A stretch of 64,000 nucleotides of DNA from Pseudovibrio denitrificans JCM 12308 (GCF_001310815.1 NZ_BAZK01000022.1:23860-87859); one strand, 5' to 3'. Counted from the first letter of the stretch, positions 1 to 9,572 are shown. Numbers and translations: made by a program. Notes: a model not told the origin generated them from the letters alone.

Positions 1-734
1 CACTTGCCGCGATTGGCGAGCGTGTCCTGATTATTGACCTTGATCCGCAGGGCAATGCCTCGACTGGTCTTGGTATTGATCGTGTCGATCGCGAGTATTC
101 CACCTATGATGTTTTGAGCGGAGATTCCACGCTTGAGCAGACTGTTCTTGAAACAGCTGTTCCGCGCTTATGGATCGCTCCATCAACGATGGATTTGCTT
201 GGGGTAGAGCTGGAGATTTCATCCGCACCTGATCGTACATTCCGTCTTCGCAACGCGATTTCTGGTATGGCACAGGCTGCTGAAATGGGTAGAGCGCAGG
301 GGTATTCCTACGTGTTGGTGGACTGTCCACCATCTCTAAACCTGTTAACTATCAATGCCTTGGCAGCATCTCACAGCATTTTGGTGCCGTTGCAGTGCGA
401 ATTCTTTGCTCTGGAAGGTCTCAGCCAGCTGCTGAGCACTGTTGAGCAGGTGAAACAGTCTCTGAACCCAGAGCTGAGCATCCACGGTATTGTGCTGACC
501 ATGTATGACAGCCGTAACAACCTCTCCAGTCAGGTTGTGCAGGACGTGCGCGAAACCATGGGTGATGCGGTTTATGAAACTGTGATCCCACGGAACGTTC
601 GCGTTTCTGAGGCTCCATCTTATGGTAAGCCAGCTTTGCTTTATGATTTGAAGTGTTCCGGTTCGCAGGCTTATTTACGACTCGCTTCCGAAATTATTCA
701 GCGCGAGCGTGACATGCGGATGGCGGCTGCCTGA
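1..734 (+). CDS. parA: ParA chromosome partitioning ATPase (5' end outside window)
   Basis: This is the C-terminal part of a ParA/Soj-type ATPase, which moves ParB-bound origin regions apart. The frame is open from base 3 and the gene begins before the window, so the deviant Walker A motif is not visible. What is visible is the stretch IIDLDPQGNASTG right at the edge, the Walker B-like VLVDCPPSLNLLT near codon 105, and the conserved VIPRNVRVSEAPSYGKP close to the end. A TTG at 114 could be taken for a start but lies inside the conserved fold, so it is not the real one. parB follows 107 bp downstream, the usual parAB arrangement near the chromosome origin in alphaproteobacteria. Confidence 0.95.
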   Translation, partial: LAAIGERVLIIDLDPQGNASTGLGIDRVDREYSTYDVLSGDSTLEQTVLETAVPRLWIAPSTMDLLGVELEISSAPDRTFRLRNAISGMAQAAEMGRAQGYSYVLVDCPPSLNLLTINALAASHSILVPLQCEFFALEGLSQLLSTVEQVKQSLNPELSIHGIVLTMYDSRNNLSSQVVQDVRETMGDAVYETVIPRNVRVSEAPSYGKPALLYDLKCSGSQAYLRLASEIIQRERDMRMAAA

Positions 735-841
735 TCTGGCTGTCGCTTCTTAAAGACAAGAGTTTTGTTATTTGACCCGCAACCGTGCGGGAAGGGGCTG
801 CCGACTCCGACGCTCCAAGAATGTGAATAGGTGGAATTGAA

Positions 842-1741
842 ATGGCGAAAACTGAGGAAGCAGGGCGAACCAATAAGCGACTAGGGCGCGGCCTTGCAAC
901 GCTGTTGGGTGACGTAAACTCAGAGCCAGTTGTCTCCACACCAGAACGTAACCGTGATGTGCGCAAGGTGCCGATTGAGTACCTGCAGCCAAACCCACGT
1001 AACCCTCGGAAATCATTCGTAGAAGATGATCTCAATAACCTGACCGAATCCGTTCGTGAAAAGGGGATTGTGCAGCCAATTCTGGTGCGTCCTCGTCCGA
1101 ACAAGCCAGGTCATTTTGAGATCATTGCTGGTGAACGTCGTTGGCGTGCTGCTCAGAAAGCTGGTCTCCATGAGGCGCCTGTTGTTATCCGTGAGGTGAC
1201 TGATCAGGAAGCGCTTGAGCTCGCGATCATCGAAAACGTGCAGCGTGCGGACCTGAACCCGATCGAAGAAGCGCTGGGTTACGATCAGCTGATCGAAGAA
1301 TTCTCTTACAGTCAGGTTGAGCTTTCCAAGGTTATCGGCAAGAGCCGCAGCCATGTGGCGAATACGCTGCGTCTGCTGAAACTGCCAAACTCAGTGAAGG
1401 ATTATCTAGCTGAAGGCCTTCTCACCGCTGGTCATGCGCGTGCGCTGATCACCGCAGAAGATCCTGCTGCTTTGGCTGAGCTTATCGTGGAGAAGGGGCT
1501 CACTGTTCGTGATGCAGAACGCCTGGCTCAGAACCCGGATCTGTTCCAGAAGAAAGAAGCCGCTCCGAAGCCTGAAAAGGATGCGGATACACGGGCTCTG
1601 GAGAAGCGTCTGACAGACGGTTTGGGTCTTAAGGTGGCTATCGCTCACAAGACCGAAAAGGGCACTGGTGAGCTTAAGATCAAGTACAAGAACGTTGAGC
1701 AGCTTGACGAAGTCTGTCGCTTGCTGGGCATTCAGAACTAA
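842..1741 (+). CDS. parB: ParB chromosome partitioning protein
   Basis: ParB binds parS sites near the origin, spreads along DNA as a CTP-dependent clamp and stimulates ParA. The 299-residue length is normal. The N-terminal LGRGLATLLGD segment is the usual ParA-contacting region. It is followed by YLQPNPRNPRKSF, the GERRWRAAQKAG CTP-binding box, IENVQRADLNPIEEALGY and the helix-turn-helix region around VIGKSRSHVANTLRLLKLP. The C-terminal part after about residue 240 is the dimerisation domain. It is on the same strand as parA and is closed by a clear terminator. I found no convincing parS palindrome in the window. Confidence 0.97.
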   Translation: MAKTEEAGRTNKRLGRGLATLLGDVNSEPVVSTPERNRDVRKVPIEYLQPNPRNPRKSFVEDDLNNLTESVREKGIVQPILVRPRPNKPGHFEIIAGERRWRAAQKAGLHEAPVVIREVTDQEALELAIIENVQRADLNPIEEALGYDQLIEEFSYSQVELSKVIGKSRSHVANTLRLLKLPNSVKDYLAEGLLTAGHARALITAEDPAALAELIVEKGLTVRDAERLAQNPDLFQKKEAAPKPEKDADTRALEKRLTDGLGLKVAIAHKTEKGTGELKIKYKNVEQLDEVCRLLGIQN

Positions 1742-1764
1742 CTGATCTCATTTCCAGAATTAAC

Positions 1765-1802
1765 AAAAGGCCGCGTCTCTTAACTGAGGCTCGGCCTTTT
1801 GG
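1765..1802 (+). terminator. Intrinsic terminator after parB
   Basis: AAAAGGCCG pairs perfectly with CGGCCTTTT across an 18-nt loop, and the T-rich arm gives the U tract. It lies 24 bp after the parB stop. Because the stem starts with A's it may also serve the convergent minus-strand gene. Confidence 0.8.
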
Positions 1803-1865
1803 ATTCGGATATGAAACTGAATTAGATTCGGAAGAGAAACAAACTACAAACAGCAGGAACCTGAC

Positions 1866-2222
1866 TTAGGCTGACAGCAGTTTCTGGATTCGTGCGCTGA
1901 CTTCTGCTCTCTTCTTTTCTGCCATAGTACGGCGGCCGAACATCAGAGCGAGGCAGATGAAGTACCAGCGGAACACCCAATAGGCGAGGATGAGAAGACT
2001 TGGGAGGCCGATAACGAGGTTCACGGCAGAACCTGCGGTCGGGAAGTTCTCCATCATATAGCCGAGCACAAGCCCGAGGCTGATCAGTGGCGGGAAGATC
2101 CAGACCCACAGAGAGGCAGCTCCAAAGAGGGAAAGCTGAGGGCGGAGAAGGGCGAAGTTGATGGCCCAGAGTTCATGCTGGGTGAACTTCAGGGCGACCC
2201 ATAGCACGTATGATTTAAGCAT
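1866..2222 (-). CDS. Small hydrophobic membrane protein of unknown function
   Basis: I do not recognise a family for this 118-residue protein. It has two to three likely membrane segments: one around residues 35-58 (ASLWVWIFPPLISLGLVLGY) and a long one around 68-95 (VNLVIGLPSLLILAYWVFRW). A basic tail, FGRRTMAEKKRAEVSARIQ, is probably cytoplasmic. The start ATG has an upstream AGG. It sits between parB (convergent) and holA on the minus strand. No stop or frame disruption is visible, and codon use looks like that of its neighbours, so it is probably a real gene. Confidence 0.6.
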   Translation of the reverse strand: MLKSYVLWVALKFTQHELWAINFALLRPQLSLFGAASLWVWIFPPLISLGLVLGYMMENFPTAGSAVNLVIGLPSLLILAYWVFRWYFICLALMFGRRTMAEKKRAEVSARIQKLLSA

Positions 2223-2271
2223 GACGTTTTAGCCTGCGATTTCGCTTGGTGCGAATATTGTTGTTCTTAAG

Positions 2272-2295
2272 AGGAAGGTGGAAAGCCACCTTCCT
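2272..2295 (-). terminator. Hairpin after holA
   Basis: AGGAAGGTGG and CCACCTTCCT form a perfect 10-bp stem with a 4-nt loop just downstream of the holA stop. There is no strong U tract on the minus strand, so it may be a weak terminator or an RNA-stabilising 3' end for the leuS-lptE-holA operon. Confidence 0.5.
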
Positions 2296-2300
2296 GGTGT

Positions 2301-3341
2301 TTAGCGGCGTCGGTTTGAGGCCTTTGCAACCTGAGCAATTGCCAGCAGCGTGTGTGAGACGATTGCAGTTGAGAGGTTTGCATTAAAGCGTGCTTCTTTG
2401 ACTGCGTCATTGAGACGGATCAGCGCGCGTTCAAGGAAATCCTCGTTCCAGATCTCAACCTGCCGGACAATCTTAGAGCGGCGCTTCCAGAAGATTGGTG
2501 GGCGGATGCCACCGATAACATCTTCTACAGCAATGCGTTGATTGGCTTTTAGGCGGCATAGGTGCAGCATTTGGAAATGTCTGAGGGCTTGAGAGGCAAT
2601 AACGCCGACGTCCATCCCTGAGGCTGACAGGCGCTCCAGGCCATGGTCCAGCGTGACGGTGTCACCCAAAGCGGCAGCATCGATCAACTCATCCATGGCG
2701 AATGCGGAGGCATCACCGATGATCTCTTCGACATGGTGGACCTCAATGCGATTGTCATTCATCGCGTAGAGGCAGAGCTTTTTGAGCTCACCGCGGCTGG
2801 CAATGCGGTCTGCGCCCAACAAAGTGTGAAGCGCCATACGGGCTTCCTTGCTGATTTGCAGGCCCGCTGAGAGGGTTTCTTCATCAATCAGACGATCTAC
2901 ATCGCGCGCAGTGTCTGCGAAGCAGGGGATCGCCACAGCGGTTTTGCTGGCTTCGATCTTCTTGCGCAGGCCTGAGGTCTTTTTCAAGTCTCCGGCTTCG
3001 ATGACGATGAAGGCCGTAAAGTCGTTGTTTTTCAGAAGAGGTTCGACTGCAGGAAGCACGCTCTTGGTGCCGTTTTCACGCACCCAGATTGTCCGCCGGC
3101 CACCAAAGAGAGGAATGGTGAGGGCTTCGTCTACAAGGCGACTGGGGTCTGCAGCGATGTCAGCAGCGTCGAGTTTAACTTGTGAGAATGGATCATCATT
3201 CTCAGCTGCTGCTTTTGAGATGAGGGCTTGTGCCCGCTCGTTCACCAACCCGGTGTCTGGTCCATAAACAAGGATGAGGTTTACAGAGTCTGGCGGGTTG
3301 GCGATGTACCGGTCAATTTCAGCAGCTTTGAGGGCTACCAT
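2301..3341 (-). CDS. holA: DNA polymerase III subunit delta
   Basis: HolA is the clamp-loader subunit that opens the sliding clamp. The 346-residue protein has the expected features: an N-terminal part with the NLILVYGPDTGLVNERAQAL segment (a degenerate P-loop, as usual for delta), GGRRTIWVREN, and a central RIASRGELKKLCLYA motif, the usual GADRxxxxxELEKL signature. The helical collar domain is C-terminal. It is the last gene of leuS-lptE-holA, with a 7-bp gap after lptE, an order widely kept in alphaproteobacteria. It is unrelated to the parB side, which converges on it. Confidence 0.93.
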   Translation of the reverse strand: MVALKAAEIDRYIANPPDSVNLILVYGPDTGLVNERAQALISKAAAENDDPFSQVKLDAADIAADPSRLVDEALTIPLFGGRRTIWVRENGTKSVLPAVEPLLKNNDFTAFIVIEAGDLKKTSGLRKKIEASKTAVAIPCFADTARDVDRLIDEETLSAGLQISKEARMALHTLLGADRIASRGELKKLCLYAMNDNRIEVHHVEEIIGDASAFAMDELIDAAALGDTVTLDHGLERLSASGMDVGVIASQALRHFQMLHLCRLKANQRIAVEDVIGGIRPPIFWKRRSKIVRQVEIWNEDFLERALIRLNDAVKEARFNANLSTAIVSHTLLAIAQVAKASNRRR

Positions 3342-3348
3342 AGTGGTC

Positions 3349-3960
3349 CTATTCTACAGGCTCGACTGGATGCGTTGCGAAGAAGCTTGCGATGCGGGTG
3401 TTGATGTCTGCAGCGACAACCTTGGCAGCGCGGTCTTCAGCGTCTCTTTCAGCTCTCAGGTTTGCAAAACGCTGACTGGAGAAGTCAAAGGATGCAGAGG
3501 CAAAAGAGCGACCAGTGTAGAGCGTGCGATCGCTCTGGATGTCAGAGAGAACGAAGCTGGTGTTGATGGTGATGTTGTATGCGGTTGGCACGTCGGCCAG
3601 CTGCTCAACACCCACCTCAGCGCGGCGTCTGTCACTCAGGATTTCCAGGCGGTACTTTGGAGGCAATGCATCACCACCACGGGTGAATGCGAAAATCAGC
3701 TGATTACGCAGAACCTGGTTGATGCGCTTGATGGATCCTGAGTCTCCATAGGAAGGAAAGTTCAGAGAAACTGCCGCCATTTGCGCCTGGACGGTCTGTG
3801 TCTGTTCCGTGCCATCGCTGGTGAGCGTTGGGCTTACCCCGTAAAGCGGGCGGAACTGGCAGCCAGAAAGAAGAAGGGCGCCTGCAACAATTGTTGCCCC
3901 GCCGAGTAGAACCCGGCGGGAAGGGCGACCTGATTTAGCAGGGCGATCAAACAACGACAT
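3349..3960 (-). CDS. lptE: LPS assembly lipoprotein LptE
   Basis: LptE is the outer-membrane lipoprotein that plugs LptD and helps insert lipopolysaccharide. It has 203 residues with a basic N-terminus (SGRPSRR), a hydrophobic signal segment and the lipobox LLLSGC, giving a predicted lipidated cysteine near residue 34. This is followed by QFRPLYG, which is typical of LptE in this group. The start codon lies inside the end of leuS (14-bp overlap), so the genes are translationally coupled. The mature part resembles the LptE/RlpB fold, with low sequence conservation as is normal. Confidence 0.88.
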   Translation of the reverse strand: MSLFDRPAKSGRPSRRVLLGGATIVAGALLLSGCQFRPLYGVSPTLTSDGTEQTQTVQAQMAAVSLNFPSYGDSGSIKRINQVLRNQLIFAFTRGGDALPPKYRLEILSDRRRAEVGVEQLADVPTAYNITINTSFVLSDIQSDRTLYTGRSFASASFDFSSQRFANLRAERDAEDRAAKVVAADINTRIASFFATHPVEPVE

Positions 3961-6559
3961 TTACAATCCTCTGAGGTACCACGATGATTTTACGTGGGGC
4001 CTTGCCGTCCAGAGCCTTCTGAACAGCCTCATGAGCCAGAGTAGCTTCTTCTACCTGCTCTTTGGAAGAGTCTCTTGCTACAGAAAGCTCACCTTTTTTC
4101 TTGCCGTTGATTTGAATCGGAAGCGTAATGGTGTTTTCTACCAGCAGATCTTCTTCCAGAACTGGCCAGTTTGATGTGGATACCAGCCCTTCGTTGCCGA
4201 GCATGGACCAGCATTCCTCAGAAAGGTGAGGTGTGATTGGTTCCATGAGCTGCAGAATGAAGCCAGCTGCTTCGCGCAGAGCAAAAGCCATATCTGGTTT
4301 GCTGAGGTCTGCCTGAAGCGCTTTGCTGATTGCGTTGGTGAACTCATAAAGACGAGCAACAGCGCGGTTGAAGCCGAGGCCGTCAAAGTCCTTGGTGATC
4401 GCCGCCAGAGTTTTGTGAGAGACACGGCGCAGAGCAACCGCTTCGTCGCTGAACTCAGCAGGACGGGCAGTGTTTGCTTCGGTCTTCTCAGCGACTTCAC
4501 CGATGATGCGCCATACGCGTTGTACGTGACGCCATGCACCGATTACGCCATCTTCAGTCCAGATGATGTCACGCTCTGGCGGGCTGTCAGAGAGCACGAA
4601 GAGACGTGCGGTGTCAGCGCCGTAGGTGTCGATGATGTCGGTTGGGTCAACAACGTTCTTCTTCGACTTGGACATCTTCTCGATGGAACCGATGGTGACT
4701 GGTGCGCCGGTTTCTGCGTGAACCGCTTTTCTATCGCCTTCGGTGCTGATGATGTTGATTTCAGCTGGAGTGACCCATTTGCCATCTGCGTCTTTGTAGG
4801 TCTCGTGGTTCACCATTCCCTGTGTGAAGAGGCCTTTGAATGGCTCTTTCACGTCCAGATGCTTGGTGATCTGCATGGCACGAGCAAAGAAGCGGGAGTA
4901 GAGCAGGTGCAGGATCGCGTGTTCAATACCGCCGATGTACTGATCGACTGGCAGCCATTCGGAAGCAACCTTTGGATCGGTTGGGTTGCTGTTCTTCGGA
5001 TCGGTGAAGCGTGCGAAGTACCAGGAGGAATCCACGAAGGTGTCCATGGTATCGGTTTCACGCTGAGCGTCCTTGCCACAGCATGGGCATTTCACATCAC
5101 GCCATGTTGGGTGACGATCCAGCGGGTTGCCCGGACGGTCGAAGGTGACATCTTCCGGCAGAACGATTGGCAGGCTTTCTTTTGGCGCAGGCTGAACACC
5201 ACAGTCATCACAGTGGATGACAGGGATCGGACAACCCCAGTAACGCTGACGGGAGATACCCCAGTCGCGCAGACGGTAGTTGGTCTCGCGGTGAGCCTGT
5301 TGCTTGCCTTTAACTTCCTGCGCTTCCAGCTTGTCAGAAACAGCGTTCTTCGCATCTTCGATGGACATGCCGTTCATGAAGTCGGAGTTAAAGATGGAAC
5401 CTTCGCCAGTGTAAGCTTCTGTACCAACTTCGAAAGTTGCTGCATCTTCGCCTGCTGGCAGCACAACTGCTTTCACTGGCAGCTTGTACTTGTGAGCAAA
5501 GTCCAGATCGCGCTGGTCGTGTGCAGGACATGCGAAGATCGCGCCTGTGCCGTAGTCCATCAGGATGAAGTTTGCCACGTAAACTGGCAGTTCCCAAGAT
5601 GGATCCAGTGGATGCTTCACGCGCAGGCCAGTGTCAAAGCCAAGCTTTTCTGCGGTTTCAATTGCTTCAGCTGTGGTGCCGATACGGCGACATTCAGCAA
5701 TGAACTCCTGCAGTTCTGCGTTGTCTTCAGCCAGTTTCTGCGTGATCGGATGATCTGGAGACAGGCCCATAAAGGACGCGCCGTACAGCGTATCCGGACG
5801 GGTGGTGAAGATCTCCAGAGTTTCGTCGCCGGTTGGAGCGGTTTCAGTGAACTCGAAGTTGACCTTCAGACCAACTGACTTGCCGATCCAGTTCTTCTGC
5901 ATGAGACGAACTTTTTCAGGCCATTCGGTCAGTGTGTCGATTGCTTCCAACAGCTCTTCAGAATGATCAGAGATCTTGAAGAACCACTGGGTCAGGTCTT
6001 TCTGCTCAACAACTGCGCCGGAGCGCCAGCCTTTGCCGTCGATCACCTGTTCGTTTGCCAGAACGGTCATATCGACCGGATCCCAGTTTACCTTCGCGTT
6101 TTTGCGGTAAACCAAGCCAGCTTCCAGGAAGTCCAGGAACAGCGCCTGCTGCTGTGCGTAGTAGCTTTCATCGCAGGTTGCGAACTCGCGGCTCCAGTCA
6201 AAAGACAGGCCGATTGTCTTCAGCTGACCGCGCATTGCTGCGATGTTGTCGTAAGTCCAGCCCTTTGGGTGCACCTTCTTTTCAGCTGCTGCGTTTTCTG
6301 CAGGCATGCCGAATGCATCCCAGCCCATTGGGTGCAGAACGTTGAAGCCGCGTGCGCGTTTGAAACGTGCAACCACGTCACCCATGGAATAGTTGCGGAC
6401 GTGCCCCATGTGTAGACGACCGGATGGGTAAGGGAACATCTCTAGTACGTAGTACTTCTCGCGCGGATCATCGTTGTCCGTCTCGAAGATCTTCTTTTCG
6501 TCCCATACTTTTTGCCAGCGCGCTTCCGTAGCGCGTGCATTATACCTATCCGTAGCCAT
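3947..6559 (-). CDS. leuS: Leucyl-tRNA synthetase
   Basis: LeuS charges tRNA-Leu in the cytoplasm. The 870-residue length is normal for a bacterial class Ia enzyme. The HIGH-type motif appears as PYPSGRLHMGHVRNY near residue 45, and the KMSKS loop as EKMSKSKKNVVDP near residue 630. The CP1 editing domain lies between them, with the conserved TTRPDTLYGASF. A zinc-ribbon-like insertion (HCDDCG...CPCCGKD) is seen around residues 455-500. The gene opens an operon with lptE and holA. Several long antisense frames overlap it but are shadows. Confidence 0.98.
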   Translation of the reverse strand: MATDRYNARATEARWQKVWDEKKIFETDNDDPREKYYVLEMFPYPSGRLHMGHVRNYSMGDVVARFKRARGFNVLHPMGWDAFGMPAENAAAEKKVHPKGWTYDNIAAMRGQLKTIGLSFDWSREFATCDESYYAQQQALFLDFLEAGLVYRKNAKVNWDPVDMTVLANEQVIDGKGWRSGAVVEQKDLTQWFFKISDHSEELLEAIDTLTEWPEKVRLMQKNWIGKSVGLKVNFEFTETAPTGDETLEIFTTRPDTLYGASFMGLSPDHPITQKLAEDNAELQEFIAECRRIGTTAEAIETAEKLGFDTGLRVKHPLDPSWELPVYVANFILMDYGTGAIFACPAHDQRDLDFAHKYKLPVKAVVLPAGEDAATFEVGTEAYTGEGSIFNSDFMNGMSIEDAKNAVSDKLEAQEVKGKQQAHRETNYRLRDWGISRQRYWGCPIPVIHCDDCGVQPAPKESLPIVLPEDVTFDRPGNPLDRHPTWRDVKCPCCGKDAQRETDTMDTFVDSSWYFARFTDPKNSNPTDPKVASEWLPVDQYIGGIEHAILHLLYSRFFARAMQITKHLDVKEPFKGLFTQGMVNHETYKDADGKWVTPAEINIISTEGDRKAVHAETGAPVTIGSIEKMSKSKKNVVDPTDIIDTYGADTARLFVLSDSPPERDIIWTEDGVIGAWRHVQRVWRIIGEVAEKTEANTARPAEFSDEAVALRRVSHKTLAAITKDFDGLGFNRAVARLYEFTNAISKALQADLSKPDMAFALREAAGFILQLMEPITPHLSEECWSMLGNEGLVSTSNWPVLEEDLLVENTITLPIQINGKKKGELSVARDSSKEQVEEATLAHEAVQKALDGKAPRKIIVVPQRIVNVVV

Positions 6560-6771
6560 TTATTCCGCCGTGTGTTTGATTTTTGCCTTGAACAAGCAAA
6601 TTAGGTTTGCTCGGACTGTCACCAGAAATTGCCAGTTTGGTCAAGCGGTAGACAGAGGAAAAACCGAGAAGATTTGTCAGAAATTTCTCAATGAAGTGCA
6701 ACTACTCTTGCTTTTGGACCTTAGGGAGCGCATTTCATGTCTCGAATATGGATTTTTCGCTGGAGTTAGGA

Positions 6772-7449
6772 ATGAGCGACGCTGCTGCACTTCGCCTTAA
6801 AGAGGTCAAGGAAAACATCGGGAAAGCAGAGACGGATGCTGAGCGTCCGGATGGTTCTGTGACTTTGATTGCAGTTTCAAAAACCTTTGAAGCTTCAGCG
6901 ATTAAGCCGGTTCTGGAAGCTGGTCAGCGCGTGTTTGGTGAAAACCGTGTGCAGGAAGCTATGGGCAAATGGCCGGGACTTCGTGAAGAGTTTGACGGTG
7001 TTGAGCTGCATCTGATTGGCCCGCTGCAATCCAATAAGGCCAAAGAAGCTATCCAGACGTTCGACGTTATCCATACTGTGGATCGCGATAAAATCGCTAA
7101 AGCGTTGAAAGCTGAGATGGATAAGCAAGGCAAGACGCCAAAGCTGTTCATTCAGGTTAATACCGGGGAAGAAGACCAGAAGGCTGGCATTCCTCCAAAG
7201 GAAGCGGATGCGTTTATCGCGAAATGCCGTGATGAGTATGGGCTGGAGATTGAAGGCCTGATGTGCATTCCACCTGTTGATGAAGCGCCGGGTATGCATT
7301 TCGCGTTGCTTGAGAAAATCGCAAAGCGAAACGGCCTTGAGAAGCTCTCTATGGGCATGTCTTCTGACTACCCAATCGCTGTGCAGCATGGCGCGACACA
7401 CGTGCGTGTTGGCTCCGCCGTGTTTGGCGCGCGCGATTATTCGCAGTAA
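6772..7449 (+). CDS. YggS/PROSC family PLP-binding homeostasis protein
   Basis: This is a pyridoxal-5'-phosphate-binding protein of the YggS (PLPBP/PROSC) family, which buffers PLP and affects amino-acid and vitamin B6 balance. It has no confirmed catalytic activity. The barrel motifs are complete: LIAVSKT with the PLP lysine near residue 35, RVFGENRVQEAMGKW, HLIGPLQSNKAK, IQVNTGEE and SMGMSSDYPIAVQHGATHVRVGSAVFG. I chose the ATG at 6772, with GGAG 7 nt upstream, over an upstream ATG at 6691 that adds a non-conserved 27-residue lead. The resulting 225 residues match the family length. It is divergent from leuS and closed by a strong terminator. Confidence 0.93.
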   Translation: MSDAAALRLKEVKENIGKAETDAERPDGSVTLIAVSKTFEASAIKPVLEAGQRVFGENRVQEAMGKWPGLREEFDGVELHLIGPLQSNKAKEAIQTFDVIHTVDRDKIAKALKAEMDKQGKTPKLFIQVNTGEEDQKAGIPPKEADAFIAKCRDEYGLEIEGLMCIPPVDEAPGMHFALLEKIAKRNGLEKLSMGMSSDYPIAVQHGATHVRVGSAVFGARDYSQ

Positions 7450-7474
7450 GTTTTTCTGAGAGTTTTGAATTTGG

Positions 7475-7505
7475 AACGGGCGAGGGACTTCTCGCCCGTT
7501 TTGCT
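7475..7505 (+). terminator. Intrinsic terminator after yggS
   Basis: AACGGGCGAG pairs perfectly with CTCGCCCGTT around a 6-nt loop and is followed by a T-rich tract. It lies between two convergent genes and probably works in both directions. Confidence 0.85.
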
Positions 7506-7512
7506 TTTTGGC

Positions 7513-8496
7513 TTAGAGCAGTTGGTCGCTTAGCCACTGAACTGTGGTTGAGACCACAAGGTCGTTGTTCTGCGGGCTGATGATATCGCCTGCGATGACG
7601 TGGTTGTTGTCATCCCCTGAGCTTTCGATGAGCAGGCGCTGTTTTGGGGCGCCCCATTTGTCATAGGCGACATTGGTTAGCGCTGCGTCGATGGTTTCGT
7701 CTTTCTCGCTGTAGATGAACAGAGCAGGGATGCTGGCCTTCGCTGGGTCTTGCTCCTGCAGAACAGAGATCGCGGTTGCCATTGGCAGCAGGGCTACGCT
7801 TGGATAGCTGATGGTCCAGCCCATCTGCTCTTCCTTGGAAGGCGCTTTTGAGGATGAACGGGTTTTGCCAATGATCAGAGGTACATAGTGCCGCGCATAC
7901 GGCATATCGAGCAGGAAGCCGCCGGCAGCTTTGACGCCGAAGTTTGGCGAGACGAACACCATCGCGGCGATGTCCTCTTTCAGAGGATGGTCCTGCATAG
8001 CCAGCCATGCTGCCAATGAGCCGCCTGTTGAGGTGGACATGATGATTGTCTTTTCGCCAATGCGGCGGCCAATCTCAACGGCCTCTGCCAGATCATTGAT
8101 CCAGTCGTTCAATGTGGCCTCTGCCATTGCATCGCCGGAACGTCCGTGACCAGTCAGGCGGGTGTAGAAGAGATTGGCACCCATCTCATTGGCAACGCGG
8201 TCCGGAACCGGGCGGATTTCGTGTTTGCTGGCGGAAAAGCCATGGATGTAAATGATTGAAAGCGGCGTTTTGCTGTTCTTCTCGCCATTGAACCAGATGA
8301 TTTCCTTGGCGGTGTCAGCGCGGATATCCTGAAATTTGGCTTCGTTGTCTGACAGATACAATTCGAGATCGTCACCCATAATTTCGGGCTTGAAGGTGAT
8401 CTCTGTATCGCGTGGTTCTCTTGGGCCTACCATGAAGGCAATTGTGCCACCGACGAGCAAAATCAGCACTACAAAAATAAAATAACGAAATAGCAT
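7513..8496 (-). CDS. Membrane-anchored alpha/beta hydrolase
   Basis: This 327-residue protein has one N-terminal membrane helix (about residues 3-24) and an alpha/beta-hydrolase domain that should face the periplasm. IYIHGFSASKHEIRPVPD carries the oxyanion HG motif. The nucleophile elbow reads STSTGGS, so the usual first glycine of GxSxG is serine. The acid is likely the Asp in YSEKDETID and the base the His in NNHVIAGD. The substrate is unknown; serine esterase or thioesterase is a guess from the fold. A close paralogue lies 79 bp upstream, so this is a tandem duplication. Confidence 0.85.
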   Translation of the reverse strand: MLFRYFIFVVLILLVGGTIAFMVGPREPRDTEITFKPEIMGDDLELYLSDNEAKFQDIRADTAKEIIWFNGEKNSKTPLSIIYIHGFSASKHEIRPVPDRVANEMGANLFYTRLTGHGRSGDAMAEATLNDWINDLAEAVEIGRRIGEKTIIMSTSTGGSLAAWLAMQDHPLKEDIAAMVFVSPNFGVKAAGGFLLDMPYARHYVPLIIGKTRSSSKAPSKEEQMGWTISYPSVALLPMATAISVLQEQDPAKASIPALFIYSEKDETIDAALTNVAYDKWGAPKQRLLIESSGDDNNHVIAGDIISPQNNDLVVSTTVQWLSDQLL

Positions 8497-8575
8497 ATGG
8501 GGTGCCTTTGTTCCTTAACGGCACCAGCATATTCCAGCTTGGGTTGAAATATCAAATCAGAGCACTTTGAAGGTG

Positions 8576-9572
8576 TTACTGCGAGTAGATTGTGGGCACG
8601 CCCAGAGAGCCCAGCCATTCGATGATACCGTTGGAAACCAGCAGATTATTTTCGGGATTGGTGATGTCGCCTGCGATGACATGATGGTTGCCCGAAGATT
8701 CTGTGATGAGAAGGCGATGCTTTGGAGCGCCCCAGTTATCAAAGAATCTTGCTGTGGCTTTCTCATATGAGGTTTCATCGCGAATATCGTAGATGAACAT
8801 GGTGGGAATGGTTGCGTTTGCAGCATCCAGACTGCCAACCAGTTTGACTGTTTCAGCAAGAGGCAGCAGGGCGGTTGATGGGTAGGCGTTGGTCCATGCG
8901 TAGATTTCTTCAAAGTTGGCATTGGGGTCCGCAACACGGTACTTGCCCACAATGATGGGCGTATAGAACTCTGCGAGTGGATATGTGAGCAGGGAGGTTC
9001 CTGCTGCGGCTAGCTCAAAGACCGGAGACACCAGCACGATGGCTTCAATGTCTTCTTTGAGCGCGTGGTCTGTCAGATCCGTCCAGGCGGATAGTGTTCC
9101 GCCGAAGGAGGTGCTGATCATGATGACTTTGTTGCCAATGGCCTTTGCGATTGCCAGAGCTTCTGCCAGCGCATTGAAGTAGTCATCAACTCCGGGCTCT
9201 CCCATTGCGGCTGGTGTGCGGGCGTGGCCGGGCAAGCGTGTGTAATAGAGATTGGCCTGAATGGAACTGGCGACCAGATCCGGGACGGGTCTGATTTCAT
9301 CCTTGCTGGCGGAGAAGCGTGAATGTAGACGACGGCGTAGTCGGTTTTGGCTTTGGTATCCGGGTTCTGCCAGATGATTTGCTTCTCCAATCCCGGCTTA
9401 ATATCCTTAAACCGGCTTTCCACCCGCGCGATGTAGCTTCCGGGTCTTCGCCAATGTCGCTTGGGTTGAAGGTTATGGAGGGAGAAATATAGGTGTTGGC
9501 CCAGTAGACCAGAAACCCGGCGATCAGGATGATAAGAGACAACAAAAACAGATACTTATTTCTAAACAGCAT
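8576..9572 (-). pseudogene. Paralogous membrane-anchored alpha/beta hydrolase, frame broken twice
   Basis: This is a second copy of the preceding hydrolase, split over three frames. The N-terminal helix (MLFRNKYLFLLSL) to IGEDPE is in one frame, SRFKDIKPGLEKQIIWQNP to YAVVYIH in the next, and the catalytic part from GHARTPAAMGEP with the elbow STSFGGT in the third. Adding one base near 9437 (restoring a GAAGGC-like codon pair) and one near 9318 (restoring the oxyanion HG: CACGGC) recovers a continuous protein of about 332 residues. The rest is well preserved, with the Asp in IRDETS and the His in SGNHHVIAGD. Either this is a recent pseudogene or, more likely, two sequence errors. Confidence 0.8.

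Noticed and set aside
4226..5878. 550-codon open frame antisense to leuS
   Set aside because: Cys-, Trp- and Val-rich translation with no family traits; mirror frame of a long, certain gene.
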